This document shows, in pieces, positions 1 through 6,944 of a stretch of DNA of 7,255 nt; position 1 is the first letter of the stretch, and each line of letters begins with the position of its first letter. The notes under the pieces were generated by a model, which was given only the letters and a program-made list of their open reading frames with translations, was not told where the DNA came from and made no database searches. Where the stretch lies: the NCBI GenBank assembly GCA_903957405.1, contig CAJBPC010000826.1, positions 1 to 7,255 on the forward strand, in the 5' to 3' direction. Source of the stretch: an uncultured bacterium. GTDB taxonomy: Bacteria > Bacteroidota > Bacteroidia > Chitinophagales > Chitinophagaceae. Both the position numbers and the translations under genes were made by a program.

Positions 1-130
1 CCTTGACGGATCCCCTCCTGCCGATGATGCCGGCTTCAAAAAGCATGCACTCCGCAAGGGTTGTCTTCCCCGAGCCTGCATGCCCCAATAAAACGATGTT
101 CTTGACATGCGATGTATCGAATTCCACCAT
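1..130 (-). CDS. EF-G-like translational GTPase, N-terminal 43 codons (partial at left edge)
   Basis: The minus-strand frame starting at the ATG complementary to 128-130 reads MVEFDTSHVKNIVLLGHAGS and continues GKTTLAECMLFEAGIIGRRG before leaving the window. GHAGSGKT (residues 16-23) is a Walker A/G1 loop that binds GTP phosphates. The loop type and the following 'TLAE.MLFEAG.I.R.G' pattern fit the EF-G paralogue group (FusA2-like, annotated as elongation factor G in many Bacteroidota) better than canonical FusA, whose loop is AHIDAGKTT. Canonical EF-G drives ribosomal translocation in the cytoplasm; the role of this paralogue type is less clear. No Shine-Dalgarno is visible; the leader is A/T-rich, as is usual in Bacteroidota. 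It lies 75 bp downstream of the small helical-protein gene on the same strand and may be co-transcribed with it. Only the G1 region can be seen, so the paralogue assignment is inference, while the P-loop GTPase call is firm. Confidence 0.85.
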   Translation of the reverse strand, partial: MVEFDTSHVKNIVLLGHAGSGKTTLAECMLFEAGIIGRRGSVK

Positions 131-166
131 GATGTGTTTTTATATTTATTTTTTAATTGTGATGTC

Positions 167-202
167 ATTTGAAGGATACAATTCGAATGTTTTTCTTCAA
201 AT
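167..202. repeat. 8-bp inverted repeat between the two minus-strand genes
   Basis: ATTTGAAG (167-174) and CTTCAAAT (195-202) are perfect inverted copies around a 20-nt spacer, in the gap between the small helical-protein gene and the EF-G-like gene. There is no clear U-run immediately after the repeat on the minus strand, so it is a poor intrinsic terminator. It could be an operator or RNA hairpin upstream of the EF-G-like gene, or chance in A/T-rich DNA. Confidence 0.3.
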
Positions 203-205
203 CCA

Positions 206-607
206 TCAGTGTACACTGAGGCCAACCCCGCCATTCTTCGAAAAAAAAGCGTGGTAGGAATCTTTCAGTTTTCCAATCGCATCAACAAGATGTGCACACT
301 GATCATCAAGGCTTTCGTGAATGGTCAGGATATGCTGAAGCGGCTGACCGTGCTCCATGTTTTCCTGCCATCCTGACTGCTTGAGATGATCCCTGATCGC
401 ATGTTCAAGGTTGTTGATATTTGACAGCTGCATGTCAAACCGGTTTTCGTATTGCTCGACTTCCGGCAGCGAGGATTTCGCCAGAGCAGATGACATGTAT
501 TTTTGAAGCATCGAACGCAGATCGTTGATTTCTGACCGGCTGTTGCGGAGCTGCCCTATCCAGAACCGGCAATCCTGATTGAGCTGTGAATGATCTGTCT
601 GAACCAT
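206..607 (-). CDS. Small all-helical protein of unknown function (133 aa)
   Basis: I do not recognise a named domain. From the ATG complementary to 605-607 the product starts MVQTDHSQLNQDCRFWIGQL and is rich in Glu, Gln, Asn, Leu and His, with heptad-like spacing over residues 5-125. It has no signal peptide and no membrane segment, so it is probably a cytoplasmic helical bundle or coiled coil. The 'H..L......W...L......I..L...L' start and a later 'E.......F..Q...I..L.H.I..H' stretch resemble a set of uncharacterised proteins of similar length that I associate with Bacteroidota; that link is from memory. The frame stays open upstream to an ATG at 716-718, which would add 37 residues. I chose the internal ATG because the added residues are not helical or heptad-like, while the helical pattern begins right after Met38. 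It is divergent from the haem/DUF1501 unit and co-directional with the EF-G-like gene. Its function is unknown. Confidence 0.7.
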   Translation of the reverse strand: MVQTDHSQLNQDCRFWIGQLRNSRSEINDLRSMLQKYMSSALAKSSLPEVEQYENRFDMQLSNINNLEHAIRDHLKQSGWQENMEHGQPLQHILTIHESLDDQCAHLVDAIGKLKDSYHAFFSKNGGVGLSVH

Positions 608-765
608 GGGAGTGGTGTTAAAAGGTGATATGAATAAAAAGTTCGCCTGACGATTTATAATTGTTCGGGAAATACAAGGTTCCGCATTTTTTTCAGCGTG
701 TTTTCCATCCCAAGTCATCCTTTTGAATGTTTTTTATCATTTTCCATGAGTTGATTTTTCAGAAG

Positions 766-797
766 TTGACATGAACCGGATAGGGGTATCGGGTTTG
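766..797 (+). promoter_or_regulatory. Candidate promoter for the haem/DUF1501 unit
   Basis: Within the 214-bp divergent region, TTGACA (766-771) is followed after 15 nt by TATCGGGTTTG (787-797). The Bacteroidota housekeeping consensus is TTG near -33 and TAnnTTTG near -7. Both elements are approximately present, but the second carries extra bases between TA and TTTG. A start of transcription shortly downstream would give a leader of roughly 15-20 nt that includes the T10 tract. The position upstream of the first gene of the unit supports it, but the match is weak. Confidence 0.25.
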
Positions 798-800
798 ATG

Positions 801-810
801 TTTTTTTTTT
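801..810 (+). repeat. T10 homopolymer tract just upstream of the PSD1-type gene
   Basis: Ten consecutive T residues end 11 nt before the ATG at 822. The tract lies in the probable leader or promoter-proximal region, where length change could alter expression. It is also simply compatible with the A/T-rich start regions of Bacteroidota. Confidence 0.5.
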
Positions 811-821
811 AACTTCAACGC

Positions 822-3185
822 ATGAAAACCGAGATGGAACGATCATCAGGAATGCAACAACCTGCATGGAGAAGATGGCTTCCCTTCATCGTGGCGGGAG
901 CCATTGCCCTGCCAATACTTGTGTTTAAGGGGATGGGAACCTCAGGTGATGTGGCCGGCACTGTCCCGGATCGGATTGATTTCAACTATCATGTGCGGCC
1001 GATCCTTTCAGACAGGTGCTTCAAGTGCCACGGACCGGATCCGATGGCAAGAGAAGCCGGCCTGAGGTTGGACAAGGAAGACGAGGCCTATGCTGCGCTG
1101 AAAGACGATCCGTCTAAGTTCATCATTGTCCGCGGGCAACCTTCAAAATCTGAATTCTACCATCGCATCGTCACGGAGGATACATCCATGCTGATGCCTC
1201 CGCCATCCTCGAATTTGAAGCTGACGGATCTCGAGAAACGGATATTGGAAAAATGGATCAAACAAGGCGCCCCTTACCAAAAACACTGGGCTTTCATCCC
1301 TCCCGAGAAGCCTGCTTTGCCGGAGCCAGCACAGCGTGGCTGGGTTCGAAACGAGATAGACCACTTTACGCTGGACAAGATGAAGGCTGTCGGCCTCTCC
1401 CCCAATGAGGAAGCGGAAAAGGAGATCCTGTTTCGCCGTGTCAGCATCGACCTTACAGGCTTGCCACCGGACCTGGCCATGCAGGACGCTTTTCTGACGG
1501 ACAAGGACGAGGGCGCCTATGAACGCATGGTGAACCGCCTGCTGGCAGATCCGCATTACGGAGAAAAGATGGCCATATCCTGGCTGGACGTCGCCAGATA
1601 TGCCGACAGTCATGGTTATCAGGACGATGGGCTCCGGACCATGTGGCCCTGGAGAGATTGGGTGATACACGCTTTCAACCAGAATTACGGGTATGACAAG
1701 TTCATCACCTGGCAACTGGCGGGTGATCTTTTACCGAACCCTACAAAAGAACAACTGCTCGCAACAGGTTTTAACCGAAACCACAAGATCACACAGGAAG
1801 GTGGTGTCATAGACGAGGAATACAGGATCGAATATGTTACAGATCGAACCAATACGTTCGGGAAGGCCTTTTTGGCAATGACCTTGGAATGCTCCAAATG
1901 CCATGACCACAAATATGACCCGATCTCCCAAAAAGACTATTTCAGCAGTTTTGCCTTCTTCAATCAGGTGAATGAAAAAGGCCTGGTGGGAGACATCGGT
2001 CTGGCTTCTCCCGGCGATCCCCCAAACATGCAGATCAGCACGGAGGATGTGCACAGCGTATTGCGTTTCATCAATAAACCCGACACCGCTCCAGTCACCG
2101 TAATGATCATGAAAGACAGCAGCCTTAAAAGGGTTACCAGACTCCTGGTGAGGGGTGTCTATGATCAGCCTGGTGACACTGTAGACATGTCGATGCCGTC
2201 GGCGATTCTTCCATATGACCGGAAAAGTTTCGCACCGAATAGGCTCGGACTCACAAACTGGCTGCTCGACAAACGAAACCCCCTCACCGCAAGAGTGTTC
2301 GTCAACCGCGTCTGGCAGGATTTCTTCGGAAAGGGCTTGGTGAAGACCGTCGGGGATTTCGGCATGCAGGGCGACCTGCCCACCCACCCTGAATTGCTCG
2401 ATTGGCTTGCCAGTGATTTCAGAGACAATGGATGGGACATCAAAAGGCTCGTGAAGCAGATCGTCATGTCTGCCACCTATCGCCAAAGTGCCGCCCGTGA
2501 GGGCAAGAAGCTGCAGACGGATCCCGAAAACCGATATTTCAGCTACTCCCCGCGCTTGAGGCTTTCCGCAGAGTTGACGAGGGACCATGTGCTTTCGAGC
2601 AGCGGTCTGCTTGTACACACCATCGGAGGACCAAGCGTAAAGCCCTATCAGCCGCCGGGCATTTGGGAGTCCACCACGTCAGGAAGAGGAGAACTCGCAC
2701 GTTTCATACAGGACCATGGCGAAAAGCTCTACCGAAGAGGAATGTACACATTCATCAAGCGGACCGCCCCTCCCCCATCCATGCTCATCTTTGATGCAAG
2801 CAACCGTGACCAGTGCGAAGTCGGACGACTGCGTACCAACACCCCCCTGCAGGCGTTGGTGATGCTCAACGACCCGCAGGTATTGGAAGCTTCACGCGTG
2901 CTGGCACAGCGGCTGCTCAATCAAAAGCTGACAGATGACCAACGCATAGAGGCGGCATTCCGAAAAATTCTTTGCAGAAAGCCTACCGCAAAGGAAAAAA
3001 TCCTGTTGATGGAATATCATCAAAAAGAACTCGCCAGGTACAAAGCAGACAAAGATCGTGCGAAGCGTTTTGTTCAGATCGGGGAGTTTCCCATCGAGGG
3101 CAATCCTGAACCGTCAGCACATGCTGCACTCATGCAGTTGATCCACACTTTTTACAACCTCGAGGAGACATCCACCAAATCTTGA
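822..3185 (+). CDS. PSCyt1-DUF1549-DUF1553 (PSD1-type) c-haem protein, membrane-anchored
   Basis: The protein has 787 residues. Residues 17-37 form one hydrophobic segment after a basic stretch, a signal anchor that places the rest in the periplasm. The PSCyt1 domain (about 52-150) has the c-haem motif CFKCH (66-70) and a probable axial Met in MLMPPP (Met125). DUF1549 follows (about 175-385), with RRVSIDLTGLPP, WLDVARYADSHGYQDD and CSKCHDHKYDPI; the last contains a second CxxCH (357-361) that is usual in this family. DUF1553 covers about 470-730, with NPLTARVFVNRVWQDFFGKG, HPELLDWLA, GGPSVKPYQPPG and RTNTPLQALVMLNDPQ. The stretch joining DUF1549 and DUF1553 is short, whereas many relatives carry a large insert such as a LamG-like domain. 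The family is common in Planctomycetes and Verrucomicrobia and its reaction is unknown. It is followed at once by a DUF1501 gene, the usual partner. Start: ATG at 822, with no Shine-Dalgarno; the ATG four codons later is possible. The domain calls are firm and the redox role is inferred from the haem motifs. Confidence 0.95.
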   Translation: MKTEMERSSGMQQPAWRRWLPFIVAGAIALPILVFKGMGTSGDVAGTVPDRIDFNYHVRPILSDRCFKCHGPDPMAREAGLRLDKEDEAYAALKDDPSKFIIVRGQPSKSEFYHRIVTEDTSMLMPPPSSNLKLTDLEKRILEKWIKQGAPYQKHWAFIPPEKPALPEPAQRGWVRNEIDHFTLDKMKAVGLSPNEEAEKEILFRRVSIDLTGLPPDLAMQDAFLTDKDEGAYERMVNRLLADPHYGEKMAISWLDVARYADSHGYQDDGLRTMWPWRDWVIHAFNQNYGYDKFITWQLAGDLLPNPTKEQLLATGFNRNHKITQEGGVIDEEYRIEYVTDRTNTFGKAFLAMTLECSKCHDHKYDPISQKDYFSSFAFFNQVNEKGLVGDIGLASPGDPPNMQISTEDVHSVLRFINKPDTAPVTVMIMKDSSLKRVTRLLVRGVYDQPGDTVDMSMPSAILPYDRKSFAPNRLGLTNWLLDKRNPLTARVFVNRVWQDFFGKGLVKTVGDFGMQGDLPTHPELLDWLASDFRDNGWDIKRLVKQIVMSATYRQSAAREGKKLQTDPENRYFSYSPRLRLSAELTRDHVLSSSGLLVHTIGGPSVKPYQPPGIWESTTSGRGELARFIQDHGEKLYRRGMYTFIKRTAPPPSMLIFDASNRDQCEVGRLRTNTPLQALVMLNDPQVLEASRVLAQRLLNQKLTDDQRIEAAFRKILCRKPTAKEKILLMEYHQKELARYKADKDRAKRFVQIGEFPIEGNPEPSAHAALMQLIHTFYNLEETSTKS

Positions 3186-3190
3186 AAACA

Positions 3191-4642
3191 ATGGACCAAT
3201 TCAATAAATTCAGGCTGAACCATACCCGCAGGCATTTCCTGACGAAGGCGGGACTTGGCATCGGCAGCATAGCCCTTGGCTCATTGATGCTGCCGGGAAT
3301 GTTTGGGAAAAAGGAAGAGGAATTGGCTGCACCCATGCTGGGATTGCCGCAGTTCGCACCCAAAGCGAAAAGAATCATCTACCTCTTTCAAAATGGTGCA
3401 CCCTCGCAACTGGAGTCTTTCGACTATAAACCAAAACTCAATGAGATGATGGGGCAGGACCTTCCGGCTTCCATCAGGATGGGACAACGACTGACAGGCA
3501 TGACCGCCAGTCAGGATAAATTCCCATTGATGGGGTCTGCATTCGACTTCAAACAACATGGAGGCTCAGGAGCCTGGATATCCTCCATGTTCCCGAATAT
3601 TGCGGGCATCGCAGATGATATCTGCATCATCAAAACGCTGCATACCGAAGCGATCAACCACGACCCCGCACTCACATTCTTTCAAACCGGAGCGCAACAG
3701 GGAAACCGTCCCAGCATGGGTGCCTGGATGAGCTATGGTTTAGGAAGCGACAATAAAAACCTGCCGGCCTATTGCGTGCTGCTCTCCAGGGGCAGGGGTA
3801 ACGGACAAGGTGTTTATTCCAAGTTGTGGACCAACGGTTTCCTCGACAGCATCCATCAGGGTGTGGTCTTCAGCAGTGGCGAAGATCCGGTACTCTATTT
3901 GAAAAATCCTGAAGGACAAGACAAAAACTCCAGGCGGGAGATGCTCGACCAGTTGTCGAAACTCAACTCCATGTCGTTTGAGCAATTCGGAGACCCCGAG
4001 ATCCAGGCGAAGATCCAGCAGTATGAAATGTCTTACCGGATGCAGACAGCCGTGCCGGAACTCACCGATCTGTCGAAAGAACCCGACCATATCATCAAAA
4101 TGTACGGCGCTGATTGCTTAGTGCCGGGTACATACGCCGCCAACTGCCTCCTTGCCCGGAAACTATCCGAATCCGGCGTACGCTTCGTTCAGCTTTACCA
4201 CCAGGGATGGGATCAACACGGCAACCTGATCGGTGAAATGCCCCTGCAGGCTCAGGATGTCGACCGCGCATCTGCCGCCCTTGTGAAGGACCTCAAACAA
4301 AGAGGCCTGCTGGATGAAACGCTCGTCATATGGGGTGGTGAATTCGGACGGACGAACTACTGTCAGGGAGCGTTCTCAAAAGACAATTACGGAAGAGACC
4401 ATCATCCGAAATGCTTCAGCATCTGGATGGCGGGTGGAGGCATAAAGCCGGGTATGGTATATGGGGAGACCGATGAGTTCGGATACAATATCGTGAAGGA
4501 TCCCGTCAGCGTCAATGACTTCCACGCCACGATCCTCGACCTGATGGGCGTCAACCATGAACAACTGACCTACAAACATCTCGGAAGAAGGTACCGCCTC
4601 ACCGATGTTGCAGGGCAAATCGTTCCGGGGATCATGGCCTGA
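3191..4642 (+). CDS. DUF1501 protein (alkaline phosphatase/sulfatase-like fold) with Tat signal
   Basis: The product has 483 residues from the ATG at 3191. A twin-arginine signal is visible: TRRHFLTKAG (12-21), then a hydrophobic stretch ending near residue 38, so export of a folded protein to the periplasm is predicted. DUF1501 signatures run through the whole length: RIIYLFQNGAPSQLESFDYK (61-80), GGSGAWIS (124-131), HTEAINHDPALTFFQTG (151-167), GWDQHGN (339-345), WGGEFGRTNY (381-390), GRDHHP (401-406) and NDFHATILDLMG (442-453). The Asp, His and Glu residues in these motifs are the likely metal-site ligands by analogy with sulfatases, but no catalytic activity is established for the family. 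An in-frame TTG at 3182 overlaps the upstream TGA stop as TTGA and would add three residues. I prefer the ATG, which lies 5 bp after that stop and leaves a normal Tat n-region. The two genes are almost certainly co-transcribed, and joint action of their products is inferred from their common pairing. Confidence 0.95.
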   Translation: MDQFNKFRLNHTRRHFLTKAGLGIGSIALGSLMLPGMFGKKEEELAAPMLGLPQFAPKAKRIIYLFQNGAPSQLESFDYKPKLNEMMGQDLPASIRMGQRLTGMTASQDKFPLMGSAFDFKQHGGSGAWISSMFPNIAGIADDICIIKTLHTEAINHDPALTFFQTGAQQGNRPSMGAWMSYGLGSDNKNLPAYCVLLSRGRGNGQGVYSKLWTNGFLDSIHQGVVFSSGEDPVLYLKNPEGQDKNSRREMLDQLSKLNSMSFEQFGDPEIQAKIQQYEMSYRMQTAVPELTDLSKEPDHIIKMYGADCLVPGTYAANCLLARKLSESGVRFVQLYHQGWDQHGNLIGEMPLQAQDVDRASAALVKDLKQRGLLDETLVIWGGEFGRTNYCQGAFSKDNYGRDHHPKCFSIWMAGGGIKPGMVYGETDEFGYNIVKDPVSVNDFHATILDLMGVNHEQLTYKHLGRRYRLTDVAGQIVPGIMA

Positions 4643-4705
4643 CATAACGCAGATGCATAACCGAATATTCAGGAAAAAGATAGAAGACAAGATCAAGACT
4701 CGCCC

Positions 4706-6874
4706 ATGAGCCGTTATCGTTCCGTACTTTCCAATGCAGTTTTTTTTCTGCTGGTCCTTTTATTGCTCATGGCCGCATTCAGCGAACACCTGAAGATCCC
4801 GGTATGGCTGACCATCTCCGGCAGGTTCCATCCGCTGTTGCTCCATTTTCCGATCACGCTCGTCATCCTGCTTCTTGTCACTTATCCATTCCGTTCCGCA
4901 TGGAAGAATAACATACAGTTATCCGCTGCATACGATCTGCTATGGCTCCATGCGGCAGGTCTTGCGACGCTATCCGCCCTCAGCGGATTGGTTCTATCAA
5001 CAGACGGGGGATACGATGAAACGACCCTTGACCGCCACATGTGGCTGGGTACCGCCACCGCTGCCCTCGCATACGTCATCTGGCATTTGCAGGCCGGCAG
5101 GGAATCCGGTAAAGGAATCCTGAATATCCTGGTGATCATCTGCGGTGTCACCCTCGGCGTTGGAAGTCACTATGGCGGAACGCTTACGCATGGCGAAGAT
5201 TACCTCACATTCCGCACACACGTCGAAGAGTCTGAGGCATCAGGCAGAGTGACCGACAGCACAGCCATCTATCTCGCAGCGGTGCAGCCACTGCTCCAAA
5301 CGAAATGTTACAGTTGCCATAACGAAAAGAAATCCAAGGGCGACTTCGTCATGACGCAAGAGGCTTTGTTATTGAAAGGGGGAAAGGAAGGCGCACCCTG
5401 GGTCGCAGGAGACCCTGATAACAGCCGGCTCGTGCAAAGGCTGCTGCTCGACATGACAGATAAAAAGCATATGCCTCCCAAAGGCAAGCCACAACTGTCA
5501 TCCCGCGAGATAGAGCTCCTCCACAAATGGATTGCCGACGGGGCCGATTTCGACAAGTCTTTTCAGGATTATCCTTCGACAGATACCTTCAGGATATTCG
5601 CAGCATCCTTCAGCCAGCCGGAGGATGTCAAGAAGACAAAAACCATGGATCATGCCTTTGAACCGGCTGACAAGAAGACACTGAACAACTTGAATGGTCC
5701 CTTCAGGGTCATAACGTCATTGGATAACCGAACACCTGCGCTGAGGCTGGGGTTCTATGTGTCATCTGAATACAAACCCTCCATGCTCGAGGACTGCAGG
5801 CCGCTCAGCCTTCAGATCGTTTCTGCAAATCTCTCCGGCATGCCCGCAGGCGACGAGGCCATTCAACAACTGTCAGGTTACCCCAATATCGAAGAGATAT
5901 TCCTCCACAGCACCCGCATCACCGGAGCAAACCTGGCACTTCTGAAACAGTCAAAAAAACTGAGGACGCTTTCGCTTTCAAATACGAAAGTCAATGCGAT
6001 GCAGATCGAGCCACTTGCCGCATTGCCCATGCTGGAAAAGGTTTTTTTATGGAAAACCAATGTGACGGATGCCGAAGCGAAGATCCTCCAGAAAAAATAC
6101 CCGCGCATCCAATGGGACATCGGATATATTCCTGACACGAAGGAGTTTTTGAAGTTGACCTCACCTCAGTTGAAGAACCCGGAAAAAATGGTTTTCGCTG
6201 CCGGAGAAACCATCACCCTGAAACATCCGATGTCTGGGGCGGGCATACGATATACGATTGACGGATCTGATCCCGACAGCATCAACACCCCGCTTTTCAC
6301 AAAGCCTATTCCTGTGAACGGCCCTACACAGGTCAAAGCCATCGCCGTCATGTCCGGCTGGCATGCAAGCAGCATCTCCGCGTTCACTGTCTTCTCAAGG
6401 GGGATCTTGCCGGCTTTTTCTTCGCTGCTGACCAAGCCCGACAACAGATACAAGCAACAGGGAGCTGCCAGCCTGACCGACGGGAACAAGGGCGTGAGCA
6501 ATAATTCCCTCGTCAACTGGCTTGGATTCCGTGATGAACCTTTCAAGGCTCATTTCAGTTTTGCCAAAGAAGAGGCGATCAATAAGGTAACCCTCAGTAT
6601 GGCAGACAACAACGGAAGTTATATCATGCCTCCGGCCGTCATCATCGTAAAAGGCGGTACGGATTCATTAAAGATGATACCGATCGGAAGGCTTGCGCCC
6701 AAGCAACCCTCGACATACGGGCCGGTCGAAAACAGGATTTACACTGTCGGGATCAACCCCGGCAAGTACCGTTACATCCACATCCAGGCCGATCCTGTTT
6801 CGAAACTGCCTGAATGGCACAGGGGGAAAGGCCAAAAAGGATGGGTGTTCGTGGATGAGGTGTTTTTCTATTGA
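4706..6874 (+). CDS. DUF2231-like membrane / c-haem / LRR / chitobiase-C-like / discoidin-like mosaic protein
   Basis: The protein has 722 residues and several modules. Five hydrophobic segments lie at about 10-26, 43-61, 79-98, 112-128 and 137-153; the FHPLLLHFPI stretch (41-50) is typical of DUF2231-like membrane domains. A PSCyt1-type c-haem domain (about 185-285) has CYSCH (201-205), a probable axial Met256 in KHMPPKGKPQLS, and the family ending LLHKWIADGA. Leucine-rich-repeat-like units follow (about 368-470, for example LRTLSLSNTKV). Residues about 490-563 resemble the chitobiase/beta-hexosaminidase C-terminal domain (IRYTIDGSDPDS, VKAIAVMSGW). Residues about 568-722 resemble an F5/8 type C (discoidin-like) domain, with SLTDGNKG, WLGF and the ending GWVFVDEVFFY. 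The last two domains often occur together in Bacteroidota glycoside hydrolases and suggest carbohydrate or surface binding. No hydrolase domain is present. It is the third gene of the unit, 63 bp after the DUF1501 gene. A role as membrane anchor and electron acceptor for the complex is inference; the discoidin-like call is the least certain. Confidence 0.93.
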   Translation: MSRYRSVLSNAVFFLLVLLLLMAAFSEHLKIPVWLTISGRFHPLLLHFPITLVILLLVTYPFRSAWKNNIQLSAAYDLLWLHAAGLATLSALSGLVLSTDGGYDETTLDRHMWLGTATAALAYVIWHLQAGRESGKGILNILVIICGVTLGVGSHYGGTLTHGEDYLTFRTHVEESEASGRVTDSTAIYLAAVQPLLQTKCYSCHNEKKSKGDFVMTQEALLLKGGKEGAPWVAGDPDNSRLVQRLLLDMTDKKHMPPKGKPQLSSREIELLHKWIADGADFDKSFQDYPSTDTFRIFAASFSQPEDVKKTKTMDHAFEPADKKTLNNLNGPFRVITSLDNRTPALRLGFYVSSEYKPSMLEDCRPLSLQIVSANLSGMPAGDEAIQQLSGYPNIEEIFLHSTRITGANLALLKQSKKLRTLSLSNTKVNAMQIEPLAALPMLEKVFLWKTNVTDAEAKILQKKYPRIQWDIGYIPDTKEFLKLTSPQLKNPEKMVFAAGETITLKHPMSGAGIRYTIDGSDPDSINTPLFTKPIPVNGPTQVKAIAVMSGWHASSISAFTVFSRGILPAFSSLLTKPDNRYKQQGAASLTDGNKGVSNNSLVNWLGFRDEPFKAHFSFAKEEAINKVTLSMADNNGSYIMPPAVIIVKGGTDSLKMIPIGRLAPKQPSTYGPVENRIYTVGINPGKYRYIHIQADPVSKLPEWHRGKGQKGWVFVDEVFFY

Positions 6875-6883
6875 ATTCCGGCA

Positions 6884-6901
6884 TGGTCAGCAGCTGGTCA
6901 G
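6884..6901 (+). repeat. Pair of TGGTCAG direct repeats, 11-bp period, upstream of dnaG
   Basis: TGGTCAG occurs at 6884-6890 and again at 6895-6901. The 11-bp period is about one helical turn, as for tandem protein-binding half-sites. It sits in the 70-bp gap between the haem/LRR gene and dnaG. No convincing intrinsic terminator is visible in that gap; the best hairpin is CGCA/TGCG at about 6909-6922, which is too short. The repeat could be chance. Confidence 0.25.
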
Positions 6902-6944
6902 AAAACCCGCATGACACTGCGATCCTTTCTGTAATTTTACCCGC

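Noticed and set aside
167..202. Inverted repeat as an intrinsic terminator of the small helical-protein gene
   Set aside because: The loop is 20 nt and there is no U-tract immediately after the stem on the minus strand, so it is kept only as a low-confidence repeat.
3..257. Plus-strand open frame of 84 codons at the left edge
   Set aside because: It is antisense to the P-loop GTPase start and the end of the small helical-protein gene and has no recognisable features.
608..718. 37-codon upstream extension of the small helical-protein gene to an earlier ATG
   Set aside because: The added residues are not helical or heptad-like, and the extension would occupy about half of the divergent regulatory region; the internal ATG at 605-607 fits better.
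1143..1715. Minus-strand open frame of 190 codons opposite the PSD1-type gene
   Set aside because: It is also antisense to conserved coding sequence and has no motif or plausible start context.
1731..2618. Long minus-strand open frame (295 codons) opposite the PSD1-type gene
   Set aside because: It lies wholly antisense to well-supported DUF1549/DUF1553 coding sequence, and its translation shows no recognisable domain or motif, so it is a shadow of the real gene.
6875..6944. Search for a terminator between the third gene of the unit and dnaG
   Set aside because: Only a 4-bp CGCA/TGCG hairpin was found, too weak to call; read-through into dnaG cannot be excluded.
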